DNA of 64,000 nucleotides, from assembly GCA_905221145.1 (NCBI GenBank), contig CAJNCA010000002.1, positions 310,001 through 374,000 of the forward strand, written 5' to 3'. Positions 31,309 through 41,856 of the stretch are shown piece after piece (the stretch's first letter is position 1; every line of letters starts with the position of its first letter). The translations under genes and the position numbers were made by a program. Source of the DNA: a bacterium. Lineage in GTDB: Bacteria > Bacillota > Bacilli > Lactobacillales > Streptococcaceae. The notes beneath the pieces were generated by a model. That model worked only from the letters and a program-made list of their open reading frames with translations, made no database searches and was not told where the DNA came from.

Positions 31309-33252
31309 TTAAAACACTGTCGCTTCTTCCAGCGTAAACTTGACATTATCCTCGATCCACTTACGGCGTGGTTCGACCTTGTCACCCATGAGGACATTGA
31401 CACGGCGTTCAGCGCGTGCTAGGTCTTCGATCGTAACGCGAATGAGAGTGCGGGTTTCTGGATTCATGGTTGTTTCCCAGAGTTGGTCCGCATTCATCTC
31501 ACCGAGACCTTTATAGCGTTGGAGGGTAGCGCCCTTACCGAACTGCTTGCGGAGTTCTTCTAACTCGCCATCTGTCCAAGCATAGGCCACTTCTTCTTTC
31601 TTGCCTTTACCTTTGGACATCTTGTAAAGAGGTGGAAGGGCAATATAGACATGTCCCGCCTCAACTAGCGGACGCATATAGCGGTAAAAGAAGGTTAAGA
31701 GAAGTGTTTGAATGTGGGCACCGTCGGTATCCGCATCGGTCATGATAATGATCTTGTCATAGTTGGCATCTTCAATAGAGAAGTCAGCCCCAACACCCGC
31801 ACCAATAGTATAAATCATAGTGTTGATTTCTTCATTTTTGAGGATATCCGCCATCTTGGCCTTAGCTGTGTTGATAACCTTACCACGAAGTGGCAAGATA
31901 GCCTGGAACTTACGGTCACGACCTTGTTTGGCAGAACCACCGGCAGAGTCTCCCTCGACTAGATAGAGTTCATTCTTAGCAGGATTCTTAGACTGGGCTG
32001 GAGTCAATTTTCCAGACAACAAGCCCTTGTCCTTCTTGTTCTTCTTACCATTTCGACTCTCATCACGCGCCTTACGGGCCGCCTCACGAGCATCACGCGC
32101 CTTGATAGCCTTGCGAATAAGATTAGAGGCTAGTTCCCCATTTTCCATGAGGAAGAAAGTCAACTTATCCGCCACAATACCATCCACAACTGGACGAGCT
32201 AGGGGGCTACCCAATTTATCCTTAGTTTGTCCTTCAAACTGGAGGTGTTCTTCAGGAACTAAGATAGAAAGAACGGCCGCTAGTCCCTCACGATAGTCTG
32301 ACCCTTCCAGATTTTTATCCTTTTCCTTGAGGAGGCCAGTTTTTCGCGCATAGTCATTCATGACTTTGGTAATGGCAGACTTAAGTCCTGTCTCATGCGT
32401 TCCCCCGTCCTTGGTGCGAACATTATTGACAAAGGACAGAATGTTATCTGAAAATCCATCATTGTACTGGAGAGCGACTTCCACTTGGAAACCATTGTCT
32501 TCGCCTTCAAAATAAAGAACTGGGGTCAAGGTTTCCTTGTCTTCATTCAGATAAGAAACAAAGTCCTGCACCCCATTTTCATAGTGGAACTCAATCGCTT
32601 CATCTGTACGCTTGTCCGTCAAAGACAAGGTCACATTTTTCAAAAGAAAAGCTGATTCATTAAGGCGCTCTGAAATGGTATTGTACTTGAAGTCTGTCGT
32701 AGAAAAGATAGTCGCATCAGGCATAAACGTAACCTTGGTACCTGTTTTAGACTTAGGTGCTGTACCGATTTTCTTCAAGGTTGTGACAGGTTTTCCACCA
32801 TTTTCAAAACGTTGCTTATAGATTGCTCCGTCACGTGTAATTTCAACTTCCAACCAACTAGAAAGAGCATTTACAACGGAAGAACCAACCCCGTGGAGAC
32901 CACCAGATGTCTTGTAGCCACCCTGACCGAATTTCCCTCCGGCGTGAAGAATGGTAAAGATTACCTCAACTGTTGGAATCCCCATAGCGTGCATACCCGT
33001 CGGCATCCCACGACCATGGTCTTGCACAGTCAAACTCCCATCTTTATTGATGGTGACATCAATACGGTCACCAAATCCAGACAAAGCCTCATCGACTGCA
33101 TTGTCGACAATTTCCCAGACGAGGTGATGGAGACCTGCACCATCAGTCGATCCGATATACATCCCCGGACGTTTACGGACCGCATCCAACCCTTCTAGCA
33201 CCTGAATGGCATCATCATTATAATTATTAATATCGATTTCCTTTTTTGACAC
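31309..33252 (-). CDS. parE: DNA topoisomerase IV subunit B
   Basis: ATPase subunit of topoisomerase IV. 647 aa. GHKL ATPase domain ([26 protein letters not shown]) and Toprim domain ([25 protein letters not shown]). The start is GTG at 33252 with AGGAGG 6 nt upstream. Closely related to the GyrB encoded at 60.5-62.5 kb. Confidence 0.97.
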   Translation of the reverse strand: MSKKEIDINNYNDDAIQVLEGLDAVRKRPGMYIGSTDGAGLHHLVWEIVDNAVDEALSGFGDRIDVTINKDGSLTVQDHGRGMPTGMHAMGIPTVEVIFTILHAGGKFGQGGYKTSGGLHGVGSSVVNALSSWLEVEITRDGAIYKQRFENGGKPVTTLKKIGTAPKSKTGTKVTFMPDATIFSTTDFKYNTISERLNESAFLLKNVTLSLTDKRTDEAIEFHYENGVQDFVSYLNEDKETLTPVLYFEGEDNGFQVEVALQYNDGFSDNILSFVNNVRTKDGGTHETGLKSAITKVMNDYARKTGLLKEKDKNLEGSDYREGLAAVLSILVPEEHLQFEGQTKDKLGSPLARPVVDGIVADKLTFFLMENGELASNLIRKAIKARDAREAARKARDESRNGKKNKKDKGLLSGKLTPAQSKNPAKNELYLVEGDSAGGSAKQGRDRKFQAILPLRGKVINTAKAKMADILKNEEINTMIYTIGAGVGADFSIEDANYDKIIIMTDADTDGAHIQTLLLTFFYRYMRPLVEAGHVYIALPPLYKMSKGKGKKEEVAYAWTDGELEELRKQFGKGATLQRYKGLGEMNADQLWETTMNPETRTLIRVTIEDLARAERRVNVLMGDKVEPRRKWIEDNVKFTLEEATVF

Positions 33253-33281
33253 AAGGAACCTCCTATTCGTTCATCTTTACT

Positions 33282-33310
33282 ATTCTACAGGTTTTCCAAG
33301 GATTTTGCAA
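33282..33310 (-). promoter_or_regulatory. promoter of parE
   Basis: -35 TTGCAA (33305-33310), 17-nt spacer, -10 TAGAAT (33282-33287). Confidence 0.75.
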
Positions 33311-33375
33311 AATTTTTCTTTCTCCGGTGTGACAATTTCAGCAGAGATTCTCTGCCTTTATTTTCCAATTCATGA

Positions 33376-33381
33376 TATAAT
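33376..33381 (+). promoter_or_regulatory. extended -10 box of plsY, 6 nt from start codon
   Basis: TGA-TATAAT followed by AGGAGT and ATG. The AGGAG run has a spacing of only 1 nt to the ATG and would lie upstream of the expected transcription start, so it is unlikely to act as ribosome site. Confidence 0.65.
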
Positions 33382-33387
33382 AGGAGT

Positions 33388-34029
33388 ATGATTACAATAG
33401 TTTTATTTATCCTAGCCTATCTGCTGGGTTCGATTCCGTCTGGTCTCTGGATTGGACAAGTATTCTTTCAAATCAATCTTCGTGAACATGGTTCTGGAAA
33501 CACAGGAACAACCAATACCTTCCGCATTTTAGGTAAGAAAGCTGGTATGGCAACCTTTGTCATTGACTTTTTCAAAGGAACCCTAGCAACCCTTCTTCCG
33601 ATTATGTTTCATCTTCAAGGTGTTTCGCCTCTTATCTTTGGACTTTTGGCTGTCATTGGACATACCTTTCCTATCTTTGCAGGATTTAAGGGTGGTAAGG
33701 CTGTCGCAACCAGTGCAGGTGTGATTTTCGGATTTGCTCCTGTCTTCTGTCTCTACCTTGCGGTTGTTTTCTTTGGAACACTCTATTTGGGGAGTATGAT
33801 TTCACTGTCTAGTGTCACAGCATCTATCGCAGCCGTTATCGGAGTTCTACTATTTCCACTTTTTGGTTTTATCCTGAGTAACTATGACCCTCTCTTCATC
33901 GCTATTATCCTAGCACTCGCTAGTTTGATTATCATTCGTCATAAGGATAATATCACACGCATCCAAAATAAAACTGAAAATTTAGTCCCTTGGGGATTAA
34001 ACTTAACTCATCAACATCCTAAAAAATAA
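33388..34029 (+). CDS. plsY: glycerol-3-phosphate acyltransferase PlsY
   Basis: Membrane enzyme that acylates glycerol-3-phosphate from acyl-phosphate, first step of phospholipid synthesis. 213 aa, about five helices. Family motifs [22 protein letters not shown] and the glycine-rich [12 protein letters not shown] are intact. Divergent from parE. The mRNA is probably leaderless. Confidence 0.96.
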   Translation: MITIVLFILAYLLGSIPSGLWIGQVFFQINLREHGSGNTGTTNTFRILGKKAGMATFVIDFFKGTLATLLPIMFHLQGVSPLIFGLLAVIGHTFPIFAGFKGGKAVATSAGVIFGFAPVFCLYLAVVFFGTLYLGSMISLSSVTASIAAVIGVLLFPLFGFILSNYDPLFIAIILALASLIIIRHKDNITRIQNKTENLVPWGLNLTHQHPKK

Positions 34030-34062
34030 AACGCCAGTTTGAACAGAACTGACGTTTTTTTG
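34028..34062. terminator. terminator shared by plsY and the nup operon
   Basis: Stem AAACGCCAGTT / AACTGACGTTT followed by seven T on the plus strand and by TTTAT on the minus strand; lies between convergent stop codons. Confidence 0.85.
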
Positions 34063-34067
34063 TATGC

Positions 34068-35024
34068 TTATTTTGATTTGATATAGTTGATACCATCTGC
34101 TTTTGGTGCAACTGCTTTTCCAAAGAAGGCTGCCAAGACAAGAATTGTCAAAACATAAGGTGCAATTTGAAGATAAACCGCAGGCACTCCTTGTAGGAAT
34201 GGTAATTGAGAACCGATAACGGCCAAACTTTGTGAAAGTCCAAAGAAGAGACTAGATAGCATGGCTCCGATTGGATTCCATTTACCAAAGATCATCGCAG
34301 CAAGGGCAATAAATCCAGGTCCAACAATAGTTGTCACTGAGAAGTTAACTGAAATAGATTGAGCATAAATCGCTCCACCAATTCCACCCAAGAAACCTGA
34401 AATGATAACCCCTAAATATCTCATCTTGTAGACATTGATTCCCAATGTATCCGCTGCTTGAGGATGTTCACCTACAGAGCGGAGGCGAAGACCAAAGCGG
34501 GTCTTGAAGAGGATAAACCAAGCAAGGAATGAGAAGGCAATCGCGATATAACCTAGCAGACTTGTTGACTTGAAGAAGATATCACCAATCACTGGGATAT
34601 TTGCTAAGACTGGGAAGTCAAAGCGTCCAAAAGTCTGACTTAAGTTATCTGTTTGTCCCTTATTATAAAGAACTTTCACTAAGAAAACAGCCAAGGCTGG
34701 CGCCATCAAGTTCAATACTGTACCGCTGACAACATGGTCTGCACGGAAATGAACTGTTGCCGCTGCGTGGATGATAGAAAAGATTCCCCCTACCAATCCT
34801 GCTACAAGCAAAGATAACCATGGAGTTGCTGCTCCAAATTGTTCTGCAAATTCAAGGTTAAAGACGACTCCAGAAAAGGCACCCATAACCATAATTCCTT
34901 CAAGGCCGACGTTTACCACACCACCACGTTCAGAGAAAACACCACCGATACTTGTAAAGATGAGGGGTGCTGAGTAAATCAGCATAGAAGACACCAAGAG
35001 GGTGAGCAAGGTTGTAATAGACAT
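34068..35024 (-). CDS. nupC: nucleoside ABC transporter permease (second)
   Basis: Inner-membrane permease of a BmpA/PnrA-type nucleoside importer. 318 aa, eight or more hydrophobic helices, with the family stretch VFSERGGVVNVGLEGIMVMG near residues 28-47. Last gene of pnrA-nupA-nupB-nupC; 2 nt after nupB. The symbol follows the S. mutans naming. Confidence 0.87.
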   Translation of the reverse strand: MSITTLLTLLVSSMLIYSAPLIFTSIGGVFSERGGVVNVGLEGIMVMGAFSGVVFNLEFAEQFGAATPWLSLLVAGLVGGIFSIIHAAATVHFRADHVVSGTVLNLMAPALAVFLVKVLYNKGQTDNLSQTFGRFDFPVLANIPVIGDIFFKSTSLLGYIAIAFSFLAWFILFKTRFGLRLRSVGEHPQAADTLGINVYKMRYLGVIISGFLGGIGGAIYAQSISVNFSVTTIVGPGFIALAAMIFGKWNPIGAMLSSLFFGLSQSLAVIGSQLPFLQGVPAVYLQIAPYVLTILVLAAFFGKAVAPKADGINYIKSK

Positions 35025-35026
35025 CT

Positions 35027-36085
35027 TTACTTACCTCCTTTAACTTGTTTTTTCGGTTTGACAAAGCGTTCGATAAGGTAATGAACACTGACAAAGAAGA
35101 TAATAGACGCTGTTACAATGCTGACAAGCTCAGATGGTACCTGCGCCGCATTCATACCAGGAGCCCCAACTTGGAGAACACCAAATAGGAAGGCTGCAAA
35201 GAGAATACCAATTGGTGAGTTTGCTGCAAGCAGGCTAACTGCCATCCCGTTAAATCCGACAGCTAATGATGCGCCTTGAACATAGACGTTCTGGAAGGTT
35301 CCCAAACCTTCAACGGCTCCACCAAGACCTGCCAAGGCACCTGAGATAATCATTGAAAGGATAATTGTTCGTTTTGCAGAAATACCAGCGTATTCTGATG
35401 CGTGAGGATTGAGACCAACCGCACGGATTTCAAAACCAAGGGTTGTTTTCTTGAGCATAAACCAAATGACTGCAACGGCAATAAGAGCAAAGAAAATACC
35501 AATATTCATCCGTGAGTTACCAGTCAACTCAGCCAACCAAGGTGTCTGATAGGTTGCATTAGCCCCGACACGAATCGTCGAATCTGTACTTTGCATGAAG
35601 TCTTTAGGAAAGGCATGGATAAAGGCATTTCCTACATACAAGACAATGTAGTTCATCATGATGGTTACGATAACCTCTGATGTCCCTAAATAAGCTCTAA
35701 GAATACCCGGAATCGCTCCGACAATCCCACCAGCAATCAAGGCAATCACGATGGTTGCTAGAATCATCAAGGGACGTGGCATATCTGGATGCGACAGGGC
35801 AAACCAACCACTAAGAATCCAGCCAGCCAAGGCCTGACCAGGAAGTCCGACGTTAAAGAAACCAGCACGACTGGCAACGGCAAAACCAAGACCAATCAAG
35901 ACCAAAGGTCCCATAGCACGGAAGATTTCCCCAATCCCGCGTAGACTACCAAAGGCTGTATAGAACAATTCTTCATAGCCCCAAATAGCATCATAACCGA
36001 AGATCCACATAACAATGGCTCCGAGCAAAATTCCTAGGAAGACAGAAATCAAGGGAACCGAAATTTGTTGTAATTTTTTAGACAT
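35027..36085 (-). CDS. nupB: nucleoside ABC transporter permease (first)
   Basis: Partner permease. 352 aa from the ATG at 36085 (MSKKLQQISV, AAGGAG upstream). Hydrophobic throughout, with GFFNVGLPGQALAGWI matching the conserved loop of the family. Overlaps the 3' end of nupA by 8 nt. Confidence 0.87.
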   Translation of the reverse strand: MSKKLQQISVPLISVFLGILLGAIVMWIFGYDAIWGYEELFYTAFGSLRGIGEIFRAMGPLVLIGLGFAVASRAGFFNVGLPGQALAGWILSGWFALSHPDMPRPLMILATIVIALIAGGIVGAIPGILRAYLGTSEVIVTIMMNYIVLYVGNAFIHAFPKDFMQSTDSTIRVGANATYQTPWLAELTGNSRMNIGIFFALIAVAVIWFMLKKTTLGFEIRAVGLNPHASEYAGISAKRTIILSMIISGALAGLGGAVEGLGTFQNVYVQGASLAVGFNGMAVSLLAANSPIGILFAAFLFGVLQVGAPGMNAAQVPSELVSIVTASIIFFVSVHYLIERFVKPKKQVKGGK

Positions 36086-37613
36086 CACTCTTCTCCTTTC
36101 CCAAGTTTCCACCAGCCATCAAGACACCAAGTTCTTGTTTATTGGTTGTTTCTGGTGATACAATACCTTGAATCTTACCATCGTGGATAACGGCAATACG
36201 GTCTGAGACGTTTAAAATCTCATCTAGTTCAAAGCTGACAACAAGGACAGCCTTTCCATTATCACGCTCTTCAATCAAGCGTTTGTGGATATATTCAATG
36301 GCACCGACATCCAAACCACGAGTTGGTTGGCTGACGATAAGGAGTTCAGGATCTCGATCAATTTCACGAGCAATAATTGCTTTTTGTTGATTTCCTCCTG
36401 AGAGTGCAGCTGCAGGAACAAATTCGCTGGCAGCACGAACATCAAACTCTTCCATTAGCTTTTTAGCATAAGAAGTAATATTTGAATAGTTCAAAATTCC
36501 ATTTTTACTATGTGGTTCTTTGTAGTAGGTTTGAAGGGCAATATTTTCAGAAATCATCATTTCCAAAATCAAGCCATCACGGTGACGGTCTTCTGGAACG
36601 TGCCCAACACTCAACTCTGTAATCTGACGTGGGTGCAAGCCTACAATTGAATCTCCTTTTAGCTCAATGCTACCAGATTCAACCTTGCGAAGACCTGTAA
36701 TTGCTTGAATCAGTTCAGACTGACCATTTCCATCAATCCCCGCAATACCAACAATCTCTCCAGCACGAACATCCAAGGATAGATTTTTGACAGCTGGAAC
36801 ACCACGGTTTTCATTGACCACCAAATCTTTGATTGACAAGACCACTTCTTTTGGTTGAGAAGCTTGTTTCTCTGTTTTAAAGGAAACAGAACGTCCTACC
36901 ATCATTTCTGCCAAATCAGCATTGGTAGCTCCGACAATTTCGACGGTTTCAATGGATTTCCCGCGACGGATAACTGTAACACGGTCAGAAACTGCGCGAA
37001 TCTCGTCCAACTTGTGGGTAATCAAGATAATTGATTTTCCTTCTTTGACAAGATTTTTCATAATAGCCATCAACTCATCAATTTCTGATGGAGTCAAGAC
37101 AGCCGTTGGTTCGTCAAAGATAAGGATATCAGCCCCCCGATAAAGGGTTTTTAAAATTTCTACACGTTGTTGGGCTCCAACTGAGATGTCTGCTACCTTG
37201 GCAGAAGGGTCAACAGCTAAGCCATAACGTTCAGAAAGAGCCTTGATTTCTTTGCTAGCTCCAGCGATATCTAGCACACCATTTTTAGTCAATTCACTTC
37301 CTAAAATGATGTTTTCAGCCACTGTGAAAGCCTCTACCAACATAAAGTGCTGGTGAACCATTCCAATTCCCAAGCTAGCTGCTTTAGATGGCGAGTCGAG
37401 GTTAACAACTTGACCGTTGACCGCAATTTCACCACTGGTTGGTTCAAGAAGCCCTGCTAACATGTTCATTAGCGTGGATTTTCCAGCCCCATTTTCTCCT
37501 AAAAGTGCATGAATTTCACCTTTTCGTAGGTGCAGGTTGATTTTGTCGTTGGCAACAAATTCACCAAACACCTTGGTAATATCACGCATCTCAATGACAT
37601 TTTCGTGTGCCAT
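36078..37613 (-). CDS. nupA: nucleoside ABC transporter ATPase (two ABC domains)
   Basis: Energises nucleoside import. 511 aa with two tandem ABC domains. Domain 1 has Walker A GENGAGKST and DEPTAVLTP; domain 2 has a divergent Walker A GIDGNGQSE and signature LSGGNQQK, the same arrangement as RbsA-type sugar ATPases and BmpA-linked ATPases. Preceded by two hairpins that separate it from pnrA. Confidence 0.9.
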   Translation of the reverse strand: MAHENVIEMRDITKVFGEFVANDKINLHLRKGEIHALLGENGAGKSTLMNMLAGLLEPTSGEIAVNGQVVNLDSPSKAASLGIGMVHQHFMLVEAFTVAENIILGSELTKNGVLDIAGASKEIKALSERYGLAVDPSAKVADISVGAQQRVEILKTLYRGADILIFDEPTAVLTPSEIDELMAIMKNLVKEGKSIILITHKLDEIRAVSDRVTVIRRGKSIETVEIVGATNADLAEMMVGRSVSFKTEKQASQPKEVVLSIKDLVVNENRGVPAVKNLSLDVRAGEIVGIAGIDGNGQSELIQAITGLRKVESGSIELKGDSIVGLHPRQITELSVGHVPEDRHRDGLILEMMISENIALQTYYKEPHSKNGILNYSNITSYAKKLMEEFDVRAASEFVPAAALSGGNQQKAIIAREIDRDPELLIVSQPTRGLDVGAIEYIHKRLIEERDNGKAVLVVSFELDEILNVSDRIAVIHDGKIQGIVSPETTNKQELGVLMAGGNLGKEKSDV

Positions 37614-37682
37614 GTGCTCTTCCTTTCAGAGTCTTATTTTATTTCAATAAAACTTGCTAGTTTGTCTAGTAGCAAGCTTTAC

Positions 37683-37705
37683 TGAGACAAAATGACTTTG
37701 TCTCA
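37683..37705 (-). terminator. second hairpin between pnrA and nupA
   Basis: Stem GAGACAAAGT / ATTTTGTCTC-type 7-9 bp arms, not followed by a T run. May stabilise or process the mRNA between pnrA and nupA. Confidence 0.45.
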
Positions 37706-37711
37706 ACTCTT

Positions 37712-37735
37712 AAAAAAGCGGCCAAGGGCCGCTTC
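37712..37735 (-). terminator. terminator-like hairpin after pnrA
   Basis: Stem AAGCGGCC / GGCCGCTT with 3-nt loop and six T. Strong enough to terminate; read-through would still supply NupABC at a lower level than the binding protein. Confidence 0.8.
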
Positions 37736-37756
37736 CTAAGAAATGACTTCCATCCA

Positions 37757-38809
37757 TTATTTTTCAGGAACTTTTACGCTTCCATCAAGGATTTTAGCTT
37801 TAGCATCTTCAACAGCTTTTTTACCTTCTTCTGAAAGGTTTGTCACTGCCAAGTCAACCCCTTTATCTTTCAATGAGTAAACGATTACTTGACCGCCAGG
37901 GAATTCACCTTTTTCTGCCTTGTTTGCAATATCTTTTACAGTTGTACCAACTTGTTTCAAAGTAGATACAAGAACAAAGTTTGATTCTTTTCCATCTTTA
38001 GAAGTGTATTTACCTTCTCCTACTTGGTCACGGTCAACACCGATAACCCAAACTTTTTCACTTTCAGGACGGCTTTCGTTGAGTGATTTAGCTTCTGCAA
38101 AGACACCTGCACCTGTTCCACCTGCTGCTTGGTAAACAACGTCTGCACCAGCTGCGTATTGTGCTGCTGCAATTGTTTTACCTTTAGCCGCATCACCAAA
38201 TGAACCAGCATAGTCAACTTGTACTTTGATAGATGGGTCTACTGACTCAACACCAGCTTTAAATCCAGCTGCAAAACGTGAGATAACTTCAGACTCGATA
38301 CCACCTACAAAACCAACTTGTTTTGTTTTAGTTGTTTTAGCTGCTGCAACACCTGCAAGATAAGCAGCTTCGTTATCAGCAAATGTTACGCTCGCAACAT
38401 TCTTTTGATCTTTAATCACATCATCAATCAAGACATAGTTCAAGTCAGAGTGGTCTTTTGCTGCTTCTTCAACTGCATTGTGAAGGGCAAAACCAACACC
38501 GAAAATTAGGTTGTAACTTCCAGCTGCTTGTTGCAAGTTGTTAGCGTAGTCAGCTTCACTCGTTGATTGGAAATAAGTAAAACCTTTATCTTTTGAAAGA
38601 TTGTGTTCTTTACCCCAGTCTTGCAAACCTTCCCAAGCTGATTGGTTGAATGATTTATCATCAACACCACCAGTATCAGTGACGATTGCTGCTTTTGTCT
38701 TCACATCAGAAGATGAAGCTGCGTTACGAGAAGAGCGGTTACCACATGCAGCAAGTCCAACTGCTGCAACTGCAACTAGACCAAGGCCTAGCCATTGTTT
38801 CTTGTTCAT
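37757..38809 (-). CDS. pnrA: purine-nucleoside-binding lipoprotein (PnrA/BmpA/TmpC family)
   Basis: Surface receptor of the nucleoside importer. 350 aa from the ATG at 38809 (MNKKQWLGLG) with AGGAGG upstream. Signal peptide with lipobox VGLAAC (Cys near 21), then a Bmp-family type I binding fold (VDDKSFNQSAWEG, YQAAGGTGAGVFAEA). In pneumococcus the homologue binds guanosine and other purine nucleosides and is an immunogenic surface lipoprotein. Follows cdd by 89 nt. Confidence 0.93.
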   Translation of the reverse strand: MNKKQWLGLGLVAVAAVGLAACGNRSSRNAASSSDVKTKAAIVTDTGGVDDKSFNQSAWEGLQDWGKEHNLSKDKGFTYFQSTSEADYANNLQQAAGSYNLIFGVGFALHNAVEEAAKDHSDLNYVLIDDVIKDQKNVASVTFADNEAAYLAGVAAAKTTKTKQVGFVGGIESEVISRFAAGFKAGVESVDPSIKVQVDYAGSFGDAAKGKTIAAAQYAAGADVVYQAAGGTGAGVFAEAKSLNESRPESEKVWVIGVDRDQVGEGKYTSKDGKESNFVLVSTLKQVGTTVKDIANKAEKGEFPGGQVIVYSLKDKGVDLAVTNLSEEGKKAVEDAKAKILDGSVKVPEK

Positions 38810-38898
38810 TACTGAACCTCCTAAATAAGATGTGCAACGATGTTGCAAGTATGGATTGGTTGGTCACAAGGACCGTGCCACTCAGAGAGCGACTCAGA

Positions 38899-39288
38899 CT
38901 AGTTTAAGTCTGTAAAAGAGTATGGAAGTAACTCCCCGACCGTCATCTCGACCGTCGATTTATCTTTTGCGACTAAGGTCACTTTTAGATCTTGTTCAAA
39001 AAATTCAGCCATCACTTGGCGACAAGCGCCACATGGCGAAATTGGTTTTTCAGTTTGTCCATAGACAATCAATTCTGAAAACTCTCTTTGACCTTCGGAA
39101 ACTGCTTTAAAAATCGCTGTACGTTCTCCACAGTTGGTCAAAGGATAGCTAGCATTTTCGATATTCACTCCCGTGTAAACACTTCCGTCTTTTGCCACTA
39201 AAACTGCTCCGATAGGAAAGTGAGAATAGGGGACATAGGCATGTTTGCTGGTTTCAATTGCCAGGTCAATCAACTCAGTAGTCGCCAT
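38899..39288 (-). CDS. cdd: cytidine deaminase
   Basis: Deaminates cytidine and deoxycytidine to (deoxy)uridine. 129 aa. Zn site residues in NCGERTA (Cys53, Glu55) and PCGACRQ (Cys86, Cys89). Overlaps deoC by 14 nt. Supplies substrate for Pdp encoded upstream. Confidence 0.97.
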   Translation of the reverse strand: MATTELIDLAIETSKHAYVPYSHFPIGAVLVAKDGSVYTGVNIENASYPLTNCGERTAIFKAVSEGQREFSELIVYGQTEKPISPCGACRQVMAEFFEQDLKVTLVAKDKSTVEMTVGELLPYSFTDLN

Positions 39289-39937
39289 CTGCCAATTCTC
39301 CTTTTAAAATGGCTACACCAGCTGACGTTCCGATACGGGTCGCACCTGCTTCTACAAAGGCAAGAGCATCTGCATAAGAACGAGCTCCACCGGCAGCCTT
39401 GACACCCATATCAAGTCCAACTGTTTCGCGCATCAATTTAACATCCGCTATCGTAGCACCACCAGTTGAAAAGCCAGTAGATGTTTTGACAAAGTCAGCT
39501 CCCGCTTTCTGGGCTAATTGACAAGCCTCAACTTTTTCTTGGTCTGTCAGCAGGCAAGCTTCAATAATGACTTTAACCAACTTGTCACCACTTGCTTCTA
39601 CTACTGCGTGAATGTCTGATTCAACCAAATCAAGATTTCCTGATTTGAGGGCACCGACATTGATCACCATATCAATCTCATCTGCGCCATTTTGGATAGC
39701 TTCTTTGGTTTCAAATGCTTTCACGGCTGAAGTTGTTGCTCCCAAGGGGAAACCAACCACTGTACAGACCTTGACATCTGTACCTTCAAGCCCTTTTTTA
39801 GCATGTTCAACCCAGGTCGGATTAACACAGACGCTGGCAAAATCATACTCTCTAGCCTCAGACAACAAACAATCAATTTGTTTTTCTGTCGCATCCTGCT
39901 TCAAAAGCGTATGATCGATATATTTATTTAATTTCAT
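39275..39937 (-). CDS. deoC: deoxyribose-phosphate aldolase
   Basis: Splits deoxyribose-5-phosphate into acetaldehyde and glyceraldehyde-3-phosphate. 220 aa TIM barrel. Schiff-base Lys in [15 protein letters not shown] and the second catalytic Lys in MGVKAAGG. 19 nt after pdp. Confidence 0.97.
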   Translation of the reverse strand: MKLNKYIDHTLLKQDATEKQIDCLLSEAREYDFASVCVNPTWVEHAKKGLEGTDVKVCTVVGFPLGATTSAVKAFETKEAIQNGADEIDMVINVGALKSGNLDLVESDIHAVVEASGDKLVKVIIEACLLTDQEKVEACQLAQKAGADFVKTSTGFSTGGATIADVKLMRETVGLDMGVKAAGGARSYADALAFVEAGATRIGTSAGVAILKGELADGDY

Positions 39938-39956
39938 ATCCGGATTCTCCTGTTGT

Positions 39957-41234
39957 TTATGAGATAATTTCTATAATTTCTCGTAAACTTCGCACCCTAT
40001 CATTTATTTTAACATATTTTTGAAAATCTGTAACTAGCTGAGGGGAAATTTTTCCATTTGTGTATACTTTTGCAACAATTTCTCCCTTTTGAACGGAATC
40101 TCCAACTTTCTTTTCAAAAACAATTCCAGTTTCATAGTCCAAGACATCAGTCTTGACTGCACGGCCGGCTCCCAGTCTCATGGCATAAAGGCCAAATTCC
40201 ATGGCTGGAAGAGCTGAAATGACACCTGTTTCCTGAGCAGGGATTTCCACCACATGGGACACATTGACTGGGCGATAGAGGTCTTCCAAGTCTCCAGCTT
40301 GGGCTTTGACCATCTCCTCAAACTTAGCCAGTGCTTGGCCATTTTCAAGATGTTGGCGAACTTCCTCAACTGTCTTGTTTACATTTGCCAGACCAAGCAT
40401 AATTTGAGCCAATTCACAGATAAAGTGGGTAATATCCTGACGGCCTTGTCCTTGTAAAATCTCCAGTGCTTCAAGGATTTCCAGACGATTTCCAATCGCT
40501 CGTCCCAAAGGCTGACTCATATCTGTAATCACGGCTACCGTCTTTCGACCAACTGCCTTACCAAGCTCCACCATGGTTTGAGCCAGTTCTCGCGCCTCAT
40601 CAACCGTCTTCATGAAAGCACCCTCACCGACAGTCACGTCTAGCAAAATAGCATCCGCTCCTGCCGCTATTTTCTTGCTCATCACCGAACTGGCAATCAA
40701 AGGAATCGTGTCGACGGTCGCGGTCACATCACGGAGAGCATAGAGAAGCTTATCTGCTTTAACCAACTGGTCTGATTGCCCAATGACGGACACTCCAATG
40801 TCCTGCACCTGACGAATGAAATCTTCTTGACTGCGCTCGACTTGATAGCCCTTAATGGACTCCAATTTATCAATTGTTCCACCAGTATGACCAAGACCAC
40901 GACCACTCATTTTTGCCACAGGCACACCAAAGCTAGCAACAAGGGGAGCCAAAATCAAGGTCACCTTATCACCAACACCACCCGTAGAATGTTTATCAAC
41001 CTTAACCCCATCAATAGCTGATAAATCAAACTCTTGCCCAGTCTTAACCATATTCATAGTCAAATCTGAGATTTCTCGTGTCGTCATTCCTTTGAAATAA
41101 ACAGCCATGGCAAAGGCAGACATCTGATAATCAGGGACAGCTCCTGACACATAGCCTTCAACTAGCCATTCAATTTCACTCGAAGTCAATTCTTGACCGT
41201 CTCGTTTCTTTTGGATTAAATCAACTGCTCTCAT
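39957..41234 (-). CDS. pdp: pyrimidine-nucleoside phosphorylase
   Basis: Phosphorolysis of (deoxy)uridine and thymidine, giving (deoxy)ribose-1-phosphate. 425 aa, thymidine/pyrimidine phosphorylase family. The [10 protein letters not shown] signature is intact. ATG overlaps the methyltransferase stop (ATGA-type overlap of 4 nt). Confidence 0.95.
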   Translation of the reverse strand: MRAVDLIQKKRDGQELTSSEIEWLVEGYVSGAVPDYQMSAFAMAVYFKGMTTREISDLTMNMVKTGQEFDLSAIDGVKVDKHSTGGVGDKVTLILAPLVASFGVPVAKMSGRGLGHTGGTIDKLESIKGYQVERSQEDFIRQVQDIGVSVIGQSDQLVKADKLLYALRDVTATVDTIPLIASSVMSKKIAAGADAILLDVTVGEGAFMKTVDEARELAQTMVELGKAVGRKTVAVITDMSQPLGRAIGNRLEILEALEILQGQGRQDITHFICELAQIMLGLANVNKTVEEVRQHLENGQALAKFEEMVKAQAGDLEDLYRPVNVSHVVEIPAQETGVISALPAMEFGLYAMRLGAGRAVKTDVLDYETGIVFEKKVGDSVQKGEIVAKVYTNGKISPQLVTDFQKYVKINDRVRSLREIIEIIS

Positions 41235-41821
41235 TCTTTCACACTTCTAAGGATATAGTATCCCTTATCTTTTTTGACGATTTCACAATTACCAAACACC
41301 TCTTCCATCTTGGACTTGGCACTTGGAGCCCCTTGTTTTTTCTGGATAACGATAGTCAAATCCCCACCAGTTTCCAAGAAATCTTCGCTTTTCTCAATGA
41401 TTTCATGAACCACTTGCTTACCTGCACGGATAGGGGGATTGGAAATGACATGGTCAAATTTCCCTTCAACTTGTTCATAGATGTTGGACTGGAAAATCGT
41501 CGCTTCTACTTTATTTCGTTCAGCATTTTGTCGCGCCAGATCCAAGGCACGATTATTGATATCAACCATGGTCGCCTGAACTCCATAAGCCTTAGCCAAG
41601 GACAAGCCCAAAGGCCCATAACCACAGCCTACATCAAGGACAGTCTCTCCTTGGTTGACCTCTAGACATTTGAGCAAGAGTTGACTTCCAAAGTCTACCA
41701 TTTTCTTGCTAAAAACACCCGCATCCGTCAAAAAGGTCATTTTTTCTCCCAACAAGTCCACTCTCAACTCATGAATGTCGTGAGCAGCGTCAGGATTTTC
41801 TGCATAATACATTTTACTCAT
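41231..41821 (-). CDS. class I SAM-dependent methyltransferase (RsmC-like)
   Basis: Probably methylates a guanine base in 16S rRNA, judged from the family. 196 aa. SAM motif I VLDVGCGYGPLG and the N6/N2-type catalytic motif SNPPIRAG (NPPI) place it with RsmC/RsmG2-like MTS domain enzymes, here without the N-terminal RsmC half. First gene of the pdp-deoC-cdd unit. No Shine-Dalgarno; -10 box is 6 nt from the ATG. Confidence 0.87.
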   Translation of the reverse strand: MSKMYYAENPDAAHDIHELRVDLLGEKMTFLTDAGVFSKKMVDFGSQLLLKCLEVNQGETVLDVGCGYGPLGLSLAKAYGVQATMVDINNRALDLARQNAERNKVEATIFQSNIYEQVEGKFDHVISNPPIRAGKQVVHEIIEKSEDFLETGGDLTIVIQKKQGAPSAKSKMEEVFGNCEIVKKDKGYYILRSVKE

Positions 41822-41827
41822 GAAACT

Positions 41828-41856
41828 ATTTTACCATAATTTGCCTTAAATTGTAA
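41828..41856 (-). promoter_or_regulatory. promoter of methyltransferase-pdp-deoC-cdd operon
   Basis: -35 TTACAA (41851-41856), 17-nt spacer, extended -10 TGG-TAAAAT (box 41828-41833), then AGTTTC and the ATG. Confidence 0.7.
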
